64,000 nucleotides of DNA from Amblyomma americanum (taxonomy: Eukaryota; Arthropoda; Arachnida; Ixodida; Ixodidae), in the NCBI RefSeq assembly GCF_052857255.1, contig NC_135497.1, forward strand, positions 114,761,380 through 114,825,379. Direction: 5' to 3'. Made by a program: the position numbers and the translations under genes. Each line of letters starts with the position of its first letter. The stretch's first letter is position 1. Under the pieces are notes generated by a model. It was not told the origin of the DNA and did no database searches. It saw only the letters and a program-made list of their open reading frames with translations. Of this stretch, positions 12,366 to 26,607 are shown one piece after another.

Positions 12366-12981
12366 TTACAGTCGGATACAAGTCAAGAAGGCGTCAGGGT
12401 TACAATGCAGCGGAGGCTAGGCAGAAATGGGCAGGAGACACTCCTTTGTCCCCGTGCCAGGGCTCGGGTTAGCAGTGGGAAAGGGTGAAAGTTGGAGATA
12501 GAGTGCAGGGTCGCTATAGACGGACACAACTCAAGAACGCAGCAGTTTTTTTTCCGTCACAGGACCCCCTTCCAGCCAATAGCGTCGGCCGATTCTCATG
12601 GCCCTGATAGTGTGACAAAGCAGCGAATGGTAGATGAAAGGGGATAATTCATTCCCTCTATGGTCGGGGTAGATACTCCTCTCCATTGTGGCGCCGCTTC
12701 CTGCATTGTCACGCTAGCAGGGTCATAAGAATCGGCCGACGCCATTGGCTAGAAGGGGGTCCTTTGACGGGGAAAAGCCGCTGCGTTCTTGAGTTGGATC
12801 CGACTATAGCGCTGATGAGCCCACTCCCCGCGGCGGGGGGCTAAGACCGTCGCCTTCCCCATCCTGCCTAACCACCGCGAGATAGAATTAACCGCAACGT
12901 CATGACAGTCGGTCGACACCACTGGCTGGAGGGCCTCCTTTGAGGAGTATTTTCCGCTGCCTTCTTGACTTGCGTACTATT
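12366..12981. mobile_element. Outer MITE of a nested pair (degenerate)
   Basis: ACAGTCGGATACAAGTCAAG at the left and its near reverse complement near 12957-12981 (CTTCTTGACTTGCGTACTAT) mark the outer ends. The right arm (12900-12981) also resembles the inner element's right arm (CACTGGCTGGAGG, CCTCCTTTGA). The outer left arm is shortened. The arrangement suggests one family member inserted into another. Confidence 0.5.
12513..12811. mobile_element. Inner MITE with about 120-bp terminal inverted repeats
   Basis: The left arm (from CGCTATAGACGG) and the right arm (ending CCGACTATAGCG) are reverse complements over about 120 bases. Shared blocks include AACTCAAGAACGCAGC, AGGACCCCCTTC, CAGCCAAT/TAGCCAAT and GCGTCGGCCGATTCT. 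The unpaired centre is only about 50 bases. There is no coding capacity, so it would depend on a transposase elsewhere. I cannot assign a superfamily from the ends. Confidence 0.8.
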
Positions 12982-14963
<1,982 letters not shown>

Positions 14964-15006
14964 CAGTGTGTGTGTGTGTGTGGGTTGGAGGGGGGGGGGG
15001 GGGGGG
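14964..15006. repeat. (GT)n followed by a G17 run
   Basis: A short GT array near 14966-14982 leads into GGTTGGA and then seventeen G residues (14990-15006). Confidence 0.95.
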
Positions 15007-16839
15007 TGCCAGGCTTTCTGTTTCGATGCAAATGCGGCGAGAGGGGCATATTCGGTCTATTTGTATAGTTGCGCAACGCGCCGAGCGGGTTTTCTGACTT
15101 CGAGATGGCCGTGACGTTCTAGGCGTCGGTTACAAATGCTTGCCGCTTTCCGAACTATCCATCAGCTTTTGCGACACATTCGGATTAAAATAAAATGGAT
15201 TATATTATAGCGGTTTTAAATTGCCCCCAGCGTACAATAAATCGTGCCATAGCAGGCGAGGCAATAGGAGCCGCCTGTTCGAATATCATTTGTATCCCTG
15301 ATCTCGCGGCCGCCCGTGCTGCGCGCGCGAGCTTTCTTTTGTTGCGCTTGGCTCCGTGCGGCCACCTGACCTCCTCGGAGCTGCTCCTCGCGCGGGTGGC
15401 GCGGCGCGGCTGCGCGGGGGAGGTCGAGGCGCAGAACAGCGGTCGCGGCTATCACGGATTCAGCAGTTCTGACCCCGAAGTGACTCCGGAACACGGCCTG
15501 CGTGCCGGAGATTTATAATGCGCCTCGACCTCTGGGATGCCGTCAGGCGTCTGGACCGAAAGACCCCAGCTGACTGTGTGTATACAATGTGACGCCGGGT
15601 CGCGTCTCCGAAAACTGCTGAGCGAACGGTCCTTCCTTCTGCGACGGGAAACTGCTCCTCCGCAGTCACTCTTGACGCGATAATGCTCACGGAAAGGTTT
15701 GGCACAGCCGTGACCGCTGTGGACGTTCCATTATGGTGGTCCGAGAGCGGGCTTTTGTAGGCGCGGAGCAACGGAGGTCGACGCTTGTCTTCTATAAGCT
15801 TGTTCCTGTAACCTATCGAGGGCGATCGAGTGAATGCTTAAAGTCTTGCTTCTGCGTTCGAATCCCACTTTATCCAAATGCGGCAGTACTTCGCAGCAAA
15901 CATGCTTACTAATGTACGCGAGATTCCCCAGAGTACTCTGCGAGACTTATGTACTGTCTTCACCAAACTTGAAGTGGTCTCGGTGCGCGAGTGAAGCTGG
16001 CAAGGTGACCGTGGTCGGTCATCTGCAGCACTCTCTGCGCTAGAAAACTCCAGATTTTGGATGGACAGTTCCCGAATCTAAAAAGCTTCGAACACCGGGA
16101 GCTGCACGTGCGTTCCAGAAGACAGCCTGACATCAGTCTGACACCCTCTGTTTCAGATAAAGACCATAGAGATAGAGAGAGAAAATTTAACGACAGTAAA
16201 GGCCGGTACAAACGACAGTGGAAAGGAGAGGTCGGCCGGAGGAAACGTGACCATAGCCTGCTACTCTACGCAAGGGGGAATGGAAAGAGAGGTATACAGT
16301 GTGGATGGAATTAAGACGACGATGTCATAATACAACGAGTTGCATGTAGCGTCCCCGCGAAATGAACATGCGCACCCACACACTGGCTTGCAACTCGCGG
16401 AATCTTTGATGTGCAGTAGGCAAGGCGTATGATGCTATTCAAGGAAAAAATTTGCCGAGTTAAACATATATCGGTGTTGTGCCTCGGCCGCGGTAACATT
16501 CAATTATCGAAGACGCGTCAATTAAGCACCTTCATTTCAGCTCATGTCGAAGCCGCTAAACGCGTAAGGCTAGTTAGCAGCTATTCACGCTCGACCTTTC
16601 TGTTTACGTGCATTTTTTTTCATAATACTGGGGCTTTCAGTGTTCATTCTAGGCTCGAGCGGCAACAGGCAATCATGAGAAACTTTAAAATAGATCGCCT
16701 CTCCTGTGCACTATTGCCATCTGGCGGCATTTAGTGGCATCCCTGTTTTATTGCCTTGGAGAGTGTATTAGATGGTATTGTGAACCAAGCAAAACTTCGC
16801 GAAATGTTTTGTAAAGCTGGTGCATGATTTCCTTAGCTG
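15007..16839. other. Unassigned region with GC-rich patch (about 15290-15500)
   Basis: The GC-rich patch keeps short frames open on both strands. I see no domain, no splice-bounded coding block and no repeat. Confidence 0.35.
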
Positions 16840-17483
16840 TTTATGCCCCATAAAACCCCTCATTCATCATCATCATCAGCCTGACTACGCCCACTGCAGG
16901 ATAAAGGCCCCTCCCATACTTCTCCAATTAACTCTGTCCTGTGCCAGCTGAGGCCACCGTAACTCCGCAAACTTCTTAACCTCATCCGTCCGCCTAACTT
17001 TCTGCCGCCCCCTGCTACGCTTGCCTTCTCTTGGAATCCACTCTGCTACCCTTAAGGACCAGCGGTTATCTTGCCTTCGCATTACATCCCCTGCCCAAGC
17101 CCAATTCTTCTTCTTGAATACCACTAGGATGTCATTAATCCGAATTTGTTCCCTGCCCTGACCCAGATTGCCTTCTTCCTGTCTCTTAACTTTACACGTA
17201 TCCCTTTCCTTTCCATAGCTCGCTGTGCTGTCCTTAAAATAAGTTAAACCTTTCAGTTATTTCCACGTTTCTGCCCATAGGTGAGTATACTGATAAGATG
17301 CAGCTGTTTTACACTTTTCACTTCAGGAATATTGGTAAACTGCCATTCATGATCTGAGAGAACCTGCCCAGTGTGTTGCACCCCATGCTAATTCTTCGAG
17401 TTATTTCTCTCTCGTGATCCGGATCTGTGATCACTACCTACCATATGTACACGTATTCCCTTTCCACTTCCAGCACCTCAACT

Positions 17484-17798
17484 CCAATTGTAAATGACGG
17501 AAGCCAACAGTCATCGAAACTAAGGAGCATGGGGGTTCTTTTTTTATTTTCCTTGTTTTTGTCATTGGGAGATTAAGAAAAGCAGAACAAAAAATAACCG
17601 CATGCCGCCGGTGAGATCCGAACCACGACCTCCGAATTTCTCGTCCGGTGCTCTACCAACTGAGCTTCGGCGACGGCTGTCCAATCTTCTGCTTTCGGGG
17701 ATGTTTATGTGTAGTTCAAAAGAAAATTGCGAGCGCTCAACAGCGCCCCCTCGTCCATGGCGGCGGACGTATTACGTCCTGTGTTACCAATTTTAAAT
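17484..17798 (-). mobile_element. SINE-T copy B inserted in the LINE, with 12-bp TSD
   Basis: CCAATTGTAAAT (17484-17495) and CCAATTTTAAAT (17787-17798) flank the insert with one mismatch. The LINE sequence resumes on either side. The insert reads on the minus strand. It starts TAACACAGGACG and has about 100 bases before a tRNA-like block. That block has A-box AGCTCAGTTGG (complement of 17656-17666) and B-box GGTTCGGATCTC (complement of 17613-17624). The insert ends GGCTTCCGTCA. The predicted anticodon loop has G where U33 is expected, so it is not a functional tRNA gene. Confidence 0.88.
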
Positions 17799-18243
17799 TG
17801 ATGTTCCATTCAGAGACTGTAGAACATTACTGTGGTTTTCTGCATATTAATTTTTAGACAAACCGTGCTGCTCTGCCTGTCGAAGTCCTTGATCATGCTC
17901 TGCAATTCATCCCTTGAGTGACATAGCAAGGCAATGTCATCACCGAATCGCCTGTTTCTAAGGTATTCTTCACTAATGCTTATACCCGACTGTTCCCAAT
18001 CCAGGCCTCTGAATACCTCCTCTAAAAATGCGGTGAAGAGCATAGGCGAGATCGTGTCTCCCTGCCTGACGTCCTTCCTTGTCGGAATTTTACAGCTGAC
18101 TTTATGGATTACTATGGCGGCTGTGCACGCAGCCGTTATATATGTTTTCCAGTATGTTTACATGCGTATAATCGACCCCCGGATTCCGTAATGCCTGCAT
18201 GACTGATGAGGTTTCGACGGAGTCAAATGCTTTCTCATGATCG

Positions 18244-18246
<3 letters not shown>

Positions 18247-18274
<28 letters not shown>
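18247..18274. repeat. (AT)n within the LINE reverse transcriptase
   Basis: Twenty-eight bases of AT lie just before the codons for motif A (DHEKAFDSVE on the minus strand). The reading frame continues through as alternating Ile-Tyr. Confidence 0.95.
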
Positions 18275-18277
<3 letters not shown>

Positions 18278-18903
18278 GGGTATGGTTATATTCTGCGTAC
18301 TTCTCTATCACCTGATTGACAGTGTGAATATATTCTATTGCACAGTAGCCTTTACAAAATGCCGCCTGATCATTTGGTTAATTGAAGTTCCAGGTTCTCC
18401 TGACTCTATTAGCGATTACCTTAGTAAATACTTTGTAGAGAACGGACAGTAAGGTGATCGGTCTATATTTTTTCAAGTCCTTGACGTCTTTCTATCGATT
18501 AAGATGATATCAGCGTTCTTTCAAGCTTCTGGCGCTCTCGAGGTCATAAAGCATTTCGTATAGAGGGTGGCTAGTTTTTCTAGCACAATCTCCCCTGCGT
18601 CCTTCAACAGATCTGCTGTTACCCGATCGTCACCAACTGCTTTCCCCCTTTGCATTGATCCTAAAGCTTTCTTTATTTCCTGTTTTGTTACTGGCAGGAT
18701 GTCCCAGTGCTGTGCACTACTGCCTCTCTCATTAAGCTCTTGGTTGCATTGGTTACTGTATAGATTTGTGTAGCACTCTTCAGCTAATTTAACTATCTCA
18801 TACATATTGCTAATGACATCGCTTTATTTGTCTTTTAACGCGTACATCTGATTTTTACCTACGCCTAGTTTCGGCTTCACTGCTTCTAGGAACACTACAA
18901 CAG

Positions 18904-19320
18904 CTTTTAACGCGATAGCGTTAATGCTCCCGTTCTGCACAAAATCCGGCGTCGGCGTTCTGAGCGAAAAACCTACGGCGAAGCAACCTAGGTGAGCCAC
19001 ATATACGTCACGTGACCTTGTGGCGTCATCACAACCTTCCCAGCGTATTTTGAACAAACTGACCACCGTGGCAGTTAAATTAATAGTTGTTCGCGAGAGG
19101 TTGCTCAAGCCCAACCGGTGGCAGCACCTGTCATCGCAGGGCAGTGGCGCATCGATTAACCGCTGGACCACTGCGCCAGAAAATGTATGAGGACTCCCAG
19201 GGATCTATGAGTGTGAAGTTGAGAATGAACAATTCCGCATGTATGGGCATTATTAACCCATTAACGCTATCGTGTCACACCCTTAAGGCGGAGCTTAAGT
19301 GTCTCCTCCAATTTTTATGC
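18904..19320 (+). repeat. TIR-bearing repeat R-A, copy 1
   Basis: TTTTAACGCGATAGCGTTAA at the left is mirrored by TTAACGCTATCGTGTCA near 19260-19285. The interior aligns in the same orientation with 44452-45010. Shared blocks include CTCCCGTT(C/T)TGCA, AAAATCCGGCGTC, GTCACGTGACC, CACCGTGGCAG, CAGCACCTG(T/C)CATC and GAGCAATTCCGCAT-like text. It abuts the truncated 5' side of the RTE-like LINE, so it may have inserted there. Confidence 0.75.
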
Positions 19321-19796
19321 ACCCTCAGTGCGGGGAAAAATTACGTATTTCTCTTGCAGCTTTGCCGTGTATTGTGCATGCGTACAGTGAGCTTAGTGAA
19401 AATGGAACCTACTCCTTTTTCAATTGAATTTTTGTAGAAAATCCGAGTCTTCAAAACAACTCGTGTCACCGAATAGCAGAAACATGAACTAATAGCATGG
19501 CTGAAATGCTCGGCATGTTGCGTCCTTTCTGGCGATGCTGTTAAAGTATTCTGTTGTTTATGGTGCGAATCATTTCCTTGCGACACTTAGAAGAAGAACA
19601 AACAAGAGTAACGTGAGCTGGGCTATGAATAGAATTTTTAAAAAGGGGCGTCTCGCTCATCGGTGTACGCACAATGAGCGTTATTTTTCAATTGTTATGC
19701 GTTGCCCCGAATAGTTATAGAAGATGGCACGGTGTAGAAAGCGTGGAATAGATGGTCTGTAACCTCCGTGTACGTAGTTTTTGCGCATGTTTCGTT
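19321..19796. other. Unassigned region
   Basis: I see no gene or repeat. Confidence 0.4.
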
Positions 19797-20195
<399 letters not shown>

Positions 20196-22189
20196 TTGTC
20201 TTTTACCGTCCGAACAAAGTGTCTTCTCTAGAACCGACCTGCAGCCTTTGTGCGCAAATAAAATTGGTCTCTTATTAAAGATATGGTATACAGAAAGAGT
20301 GCCACAAGCCTGTGTTTTAATGTTTTACTTCTTCAACCGGTTCGCTCTGTTATTTCCTCTCCCTCTTGTCACTAGACCGTCTGCGCGTACCCGACAAACC
20401 CTGATCAGGTCGAGTCAGGGGTGTCGGGCAAGCACATATCTGATCCCGAGTCGACTATTGTGCGCTTAATTACGCGAACTCGGGCGACTCAAGCCAGTCG
20501 AACGTAGTCAAGCGCTGTGCTGGGCAGAGTGAACATGGAAACGTGGTCTCCAAGGTCGCGGATTGCTGACACTGCCCCAGCGTTCCTGTTTCTGCTCTCA
20601 CCTGCCGACTGGGGATATAGTGAAGGTCGCCGTGTGGGTAAATGTAACTAACGTTCCTCGTTCAGGCGGCCTGACTCGACCAGCTCCGCAGTTTGCCTTA
20701 CCCGACCCGCTAGCGGTTGCATGAGCTCGACAACCGGTTTCCCACCCGACAGACGAGTTCAGCACAACTCCGTCGAGTTCGCGTGAGCGCCGCTATAGTG
20801 CGTGAAGGCCTGTTGCGTCATCCAGTTGTTACTCATGCATTTCCACTCGCTGCAACAATGAAAGGCAAATTATCTCAGAAGTTGAATACAGCTATGAATG
20901 CTCACAATTTACTAAAGACCTCGTCCCTCCGCATGGCTTGCTATCAAGGTGGTCGGTGCGTAATTCCGGATGTTGAGACAGCCTGTGGTACCATGTTCCA
21001 CATGGAACCACCGCAACATCGAAATTTCAGGCGGTGTACCCTACCTTGCAAAGTGTTACTTTAAATTACATCCATTGCGCATCCGTGCAGGTCGGTGCGG
21101 TTTCAGGGCAATCAAAAGTTTGTTTCTTTATAGTTCTCTGAGTTCCTCTTCTTTGGTTGAGGTAATGCGTTTTATTATATACTTTCTTTTAGACGTTACT
21201 AAGTGCTGTGTTCGCGTCAAATGCTTGGTTGCGATCTCCCGCAGATGAGGCACTTGTGATTTTCGTTGTCGAATTTCATACAATTTATTTCTGGGTACAT
21301 ACATCCCGATTATTCGTATGCTTTTCACTGCTGGACTGCCTGTTCTCCTAGTTTATCTTTGCATACTGCATAAAGTACATGATACCTCGGCGTGCAGCGA
21401 GAGGGCGTAAAAGTGATAAATGTTCGGGGGCTGCTTTTAACGGGACAATGACACGCGGACAGAAATATCAAAAGCCGAAAAAAAAAGAGGTAAGAAGTTG
21501 GGCCGGAAATTCTGCTCGCATTTTTCGTTCCTGTAATTGCAGGGCAGCAGTTTGGACATTATGTCGAGGCAGCCGCCTTCTGTCTTTCTTCCTCCCCTAG
21601 CAAGGATTGTCCATCCACGCTGTGACTACTGGCCGTGTAAAAACAAGCTGTGATCCTCATAAAACTGCTACATGGCGCATTCAAAAGGATTATTTTCACC
21701 CCTCAAGTAAAATTTTTGTCCACTCGAACTGGTGGTAGCCGTTCTCACACTGTTAGGCCGCGCAATCAACTACGTGGGATTAGGGCAATGAAAAAGCGGA
21801 GTGCGATTATATTAATTATGTATTAATATTAATAGCCTAAGAATACGCCGTAATCTGGACCAACTCATTCCGTGCGGGAAAATCAAGTAGGGCATATTTG
21901 TAATAATGAAGTAGCAATTAAATTTCCCGCCTCAATCATTTCTGTGTTCTTTTTACAGCGTACTAATGGGGATACATGTGGTCGTTTTTTTATTTTTTTT
22001 TCTCCCTTATTGTTTCCCCTTTGTGGACACCGACCGACGGTTCCGCATGTTGCGAGAGCTCCCAGCCTGTGGTATACACACTGTGCAAACGACCCGTAGG
22101 TGCGTTAAGTACACCAAGAGTCCGGCCGAAGTCGTCGTTTATGAACTGAAGTATTCCCCTCTCTATAAAATGTGCACACACACCTCCGC
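20196..22189. other. Unassigned region
   Basis: Several GGTCGAGTC / ACTCGAC-like words recur between 20390 and 20790, but I cannot resolve a repeat unit. I see no gene. Confidence 0.35.
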
Positions 22190-23330
22190 GGGACCCCTCC
22201 GGGAGGAGAGGGCGGAGGGAGCCCGAGGAAGGCAACTCTTTTGTCGCCGCGGTTAATGACAGCTAAAGAGGCTCGGCGCGCCGCTCTGTTATTGAGCCAT
22301 CGACAGTCGAGTATTTCCCTCCCCTTCGGGAGCCCGAAAAACATCAGTGTGGCCGTCGCGAACGACCCCAAAAGCATGCGCGGCCGCTAGGCCTAATAAC
22401 TGTGTTTAGCGCCCGCCTGGCGGAGAACGCCTGTCGACAACTTGCCACCGTGTCACGTCCCGGGACCGCTACCGAAGCCTTGGGTGGAACCAGACGCAAC
22501 CGGGTAATTTCGCAGGGGCCCCCGAACGAAAGCGGGAAAGGAGAAAATGGTCCGGCGGGGGGGGGGGGGGGGGGGGCTGTTTCTATGATCGCTTTGCAAT
22601 ATGATTGCCGCAGCCCCAGCCGGCTGCGGTCGCAGCGCGCAGACGTCGCTGCGGCGCGCGATAGTCTCGTCCACACGCAGGCGTCGGCGCGAACACGCCG
22701 TCCCATCCGGACCTGCTCCTGCGTTTGTTCTTCTTGGCGAGCGCCTTTGTTTCGCCTTGACGTCACGTTTAAGTACCCCTCCCAGGCAGTGACCTCTCCC
22801 GTACGAAAGCGAAATATGTAATTTGAATGAACGTGGCGGCGGGGAATTCGATCCTGACTTCTTGATTTCCGCCTGCTTCTGCCGCACCTCCGTCTCCGTT
22901 CAGCCCGTAATTTCGTTCGGGCTGTAATTCCGCAACGTTCGTCGCCACGGTCCTCGCGAGGTGGCGTAATCGGCCTTTAATTTTGTGCTTTCTCGGCCCT
23001 GTCAAAGAGCGCGGGCAACCCTCATGCCTATCATTAGGCCGCCGGGTGCCCCAGCGGTAGCGGCGAGACGACGACCGGGCGGCGTGCCCTTTGAGGCGAC
23101 CTGCATGTACCACATCTGTATACATGCGTGCCAGCCGTTTGTCACCCATGGCGATGCCCCAGTTACGCACCGCGGCCGCTGCAGGGCTTCCAAGGGGCGC
23201 TGAAGGACACGTCAACTATGGGCGCTTCGCGCCTTGCATGTGCACGCCCAGCGCCGCGAGGCCGGCTGCGCCTTTTCTGGTATCTTGGCCGACCCGTAAT
23301 TGCGGAGACACAGGAGCATTCGATGAAGTG
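22190..23330. other. GC- and CpG-rich island with embedded AT words
   Basis: GC-rich sequence is punctuated by short AT words such as GGTTAATGAC, CCTTTAATTTTG and CATTAGG. A run of twenty G residues lies at 22557-22576. Long open frames on both strands overlap each other and look like the effect of few stop codons. It could be a promoter-proximal or enhancer region, or an unrecognised GC-rich exon. The sequence alone does not decide. Confidence 0.35.
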
Positions 23331-24119
23331 TGCTTATTTTTTTTTTCCGTCGCACTCTTCTCTTCTTATTTAACTCGCACTGAACGAGGACACAATTGAG
23401 CTTCGCCGGTTTATAAACAATGCTTGACACGTAGCAGCCCCAAGGGCACCTTGAGCCATGATACTGGACGGTCATGCATGCATGACGGTCGCTTCACGCT
23501 GATCAGCTGGTCTACGGTAGAGGAACAAAGTCTTGCTTGGAGGCAACAGCCTCTGTGGAGCTTCGCGAAGGTCAGACTTTCTTTTTTTTTTTCATTGTAT
23601 ATTTTTGCCACCTATACTGCAGCTACAACCAACGTAGCCCTTCGTTTTCGGGTAAACCCGATTTTATCCCGTTTTTGTACCACAAACAGATTTCGTGAAA
23701 GTCGGGTTAGACCCAACGTTCACACGAAGAGTCGCGTCCAATACCAGTGCGATAAGTTGAAGACACGGCACAGGAGTTGGCTTGTATCGTGAGGGTATTC
23801 TTAACCACTGTATTGAATTATTTGTTAATGATTTAAGATCTATTACGCTTGTTATTCATGGTGAGGCTTCCATTCAGAGTATGGTCGAGAAGTGTCTGTT
23901 AAAAGTTGGCCGTTTGAACACAGGAAGTGGCCTAATGATTCATCGGCACCACTCTATGAAACGCTAACGACGCTAACGACGAGATGAGTTGAGGTGTTGA
24001 ATGCTACAGGTGGGGTTAGTCTTGATTATTCTGCCGGCAACTGCTCCACCGTAGCGTCCCTTCTATATTAACAATGTCCTAAAGCCTGCCGCATCTTCCC
24101 GGCTATGCGCACAGTCTCT
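23331..24119. other. Unassigned region
   Basis: I see no gene or repeat. Confidence 0.4.
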
Positions 24120-24141
24120 TATAATAGCACACATTCTCTCC

Positions 24142-24372
24142 CGCAGTCACCATCTATGCATACAATCACTCCCCCCAGTCCACATCACAGTCCACTCCAG
24201 AAGTCACCATCTATACACATATTCAGTCACAATAGAACATAGGCCATTGTAGTGCTACGATCCATACACACATTCACTCACAGTATAACGTAGTCCGCTC
24301 CAGAAGACACCATCTATACGCACACATTCAATCACAGTAGGCCATAGTCCGTTCCTGCTGTCACCATTTAGA
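24142..24372. repeat. Tandem repeat, unit about 53 bp, about 4.5 copies
   Basis: The words CACCATCTATAC, ATTCA(G/C)TCACA and AGTCC(G/A)CTCCAG recur in the same order. The CACCAT word starts near 24148, 24205, (degenerate) 24260, 24308 and 24362, giving a period of 50-57 bases. Copies are diverged. Confidence 0.75.
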
Positions 24373-25068
24373 AACAAGATCCGTGTCCTGCAGAAATGTT
24401 AAAATAAGGCGTGCAGCCTCCCTTCTGCATGTCTGGTTTCCACTCGGGTAGACAATGTCGGGTAGACGACGAGATGCTCCAATGTTGTTGCGTGTTTCAA
24501 AGGACAGCTGCGACATATTAAAAGAATTTTTTCACAAGGCACGCACGAAGGCAGACAAGTTTAGCACATACCAGAAATTATGCTTATGGGGATCGCGATG
24601 TACTCAATATCGTGAAATCAAACGAGAAAAAAAATCTCATTAGTCAAACAGTGTGCAACTTGACGCTTACACCTTATGTATGGGAATAATAAACAAAATT
24701 TGAGCATTTTATACTTCATAGCTAAACGAGTGCTGATATGGCCATTTATTTCGACTGCCTAAAATAACGCGAAAAAAATCCAAATTATCGGACAATTGCT
24801 GAAAGACCCGATACGTACCTGCTTGTGAACTATTTTGCGCCCGATTTTCGCCCTCTGAATTCTGGTAAAAATAAAACCCAAAAACGAAAGATCCTACACG
24901 GTATATTGTAAGCCGTTTACCGCTCACGTTGCTGCCACAAGTAACAACAGGCTTGTCAGGATTATTATTAATAACAGATGATTCGGAATACAGTTATTTT
25001 GAACATTGTCAGTGCATACTTTGAAATTATGTTTGGAGGAAGGCATGTTTCGTCTCTTTGTGCTCCTC
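24373..25068. other. Unassigned region
   Basis: I see no gene or repeat. Confidence 0.4.
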
Positions 25069-25351
25069 AATTAGTGTTTTTTGAGGAAAGGAATTGAAGC
25101 AGTAAAACTCTCACTTCTCAACCGTGCCGCGAGGGAAGGGAGGAAGGTGGGACTGGTGGAAGAAAGGAAGGAAGAGGTGCTGTAGTGGAGGGCTCCGGAA
25201 TAATTTCGACCACCTGGGGATCTTTAACGTGCACTGATATCGCACAGCACACGGGCGGCTTTTGCGTTTCGCCTCCATCGAAACGCGGCCTGCGCGGCAG
25301 GGTTCGAACCCGGATGCACTAGCTCAGTAGCTGAGAGCGCTAACCACTTGT
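25069..25351 (-). mobile_element. Ruka-type SINE (long subfamily)
   Basis: On the minus strand the tRNA-like head ends in GGGTTCGAACCC, followed by TTTCGATGGAGGCGAAACGC, GTGCACGTTAAAGATCCCC and the CT-rich 3' part. The tail region complements AATTAGTG and a T run. The head is damaged in the A-box and its first bases are missing. No clear duplication is visible. Confidence 0.9.
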
Positions 25352-26605
25352 GTTTCGTAATATTACGTGAAGCAAGCTATCATGATGCGGGCTGCACGCT
25401 AAACACGGCACCGGTCCCTTCAGGTAAGCGAGTGAATGCTTGTTTCGACTGTTTGCGAGCCACGTTAAAACATTGCTAGCAGCAAAAAAAAGCGTGCACA
25501 CACAATAACATACATGCAAACGACTGGTATTGTCATGTGCTGCCTGGGATTTTTCTTCTGGCTTTTCTTCTTATCATCTTCGGTTTGTGCAAACCGAACC
25601 AAGCAAGATTCGATGAAGTGGTTTCAGCCGTGAATTAACGTATTACACAAAGTTAAAGCCAGCACAAACAGTTGCAACTAACTACGAGAGATTGCTACAG
25701 CGTTCGAAACACAGCTGCTGCGTCCTCAATGTCAAGATTAGCAAAGCACCTGTAGGCCACAAGAGCCCCAAAACATTCAGTCCGGCCACGGATGCACTTT
25801 GCTTCACCACAAACGTTGCAGAGGGCTGCAGTGGCGGCATCTGTCGCCGCAAACACAAATTATTGCACAAGCGAGTGGCTGCTATCGGCGGCTGGCCACT
25901 GCAAATGCCCGGTTGCGAAACGCTCCCCCTCCTCGCTTCCGGCAAGGAGAACTGCTGTTCTGCCGTTTCTTTGTTTATTGCGACTAAGTTCTCCGCCAGC
26001 CACTCACAAATAAAAGTAACTATGTGCTATTAACCGTGAAACTTCACTGATGTATATTATACAGGCAAGTGTATTATGGTAATTTAGGCTTTGGTATGGT
26101 ACAAATATCCGAACTTTTCGATATTCTGAGGTAGGATCCATAGATATGGTGGAAATTGTGGAGTTGTGGAGATAATCGAGAATGAAAAGGATGAGAGAGG
26201 TCTTCGTAAAGCTATACGTTTTTATTTTCGAATGACAGCGTCTGTAGAAGTTCCGTAGAAGTTCCGCCTGGATTTCTCACTATACTGATGGCGTTTCTTC
26301 TTTGATGTTACAGTGCCAAGTGCCTGTAGAAATACAGTTAGACAGGCATTCCCTTCAGGTAGTCCCACTGTGATGAGGTATCTGTTAATGTTCACTGGAC
26401 GTCGGTAAGACGTCGACAAAAAATGCAGAAATAATTGTTCTGGCTCTCAGACTTACAAGCGAAGCGGTTATTTTGCAGCTGTAGCGAATCTAAAGCCCCC
26501 TAGATAGACGCGTGTTCCAGTATTGTTCGGGTAAAGTATTGCTCACATAATACCTTGACACAACCAGCCTCCCACAGAAGCATTAACAGACCGTCCCATT
26601 ATAAC
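25352..26605. other. Unassigned region
   Basis: Open frames on both strands at 25682-26033 overlap each other and have no recognisable domain. Confidence 0.35.
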
Positions 26606-26607
26606 AC

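Larger units (their letters stand above)
16866..18900 (-). mobile_element. Decayed RTE-like LINE (non-LTR retrotransposon)
   Basis: Read on the minus strand, from high to low coordinates, recognisable pieces appear in the order of a non-LTR reverse transcriptase. First comes VTKQEIKKALGSMQRGKAVGDD, part of 18521-18805. Then DHEKAFDSVE (motif A, near 18210-18240), and LEEVFRGLDWEQSGISISEE with RFGDDIALL (motif C, normally F/YADD) near 17900-18030. The C-terminal GDVMRRQDNRWSLRVAEWIP and DRVNWRSMGGAFILQWA lie near 16885-17100. The 3' end has a CATCATCATC repeat tail at 16866-16878. The endonuclease region is missing beyond a TIR repeat at 18904. Stops and frameshifts make it inactive. The clade assignment rests on the C-terminus and tail type. 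Confidence 0.85.

Noticed and set aside
17602..17675. Possible tRNA gene on the minus strand
   Set aside because: The block lies inside a SINE with a target-site duplication, and the anticodon loop lacks the expected U33.
22344..22887. Overlapping 140-codon frames on both strands
   Set aside because: They lie in a GC-rich island with few stops; composition is low-complexity and no domain is seen.
24142..24372. CRISPR-like array
   Set aside because: The unit repeats throughout without distinct conserved repeats and unique spacers, and the window is eukaryotic.
25682..26033. Paired frames on both strands as an unknown gene
   Set aside because: Mutual overlap in opposite orientation and no domain; no evidence favours either strand.
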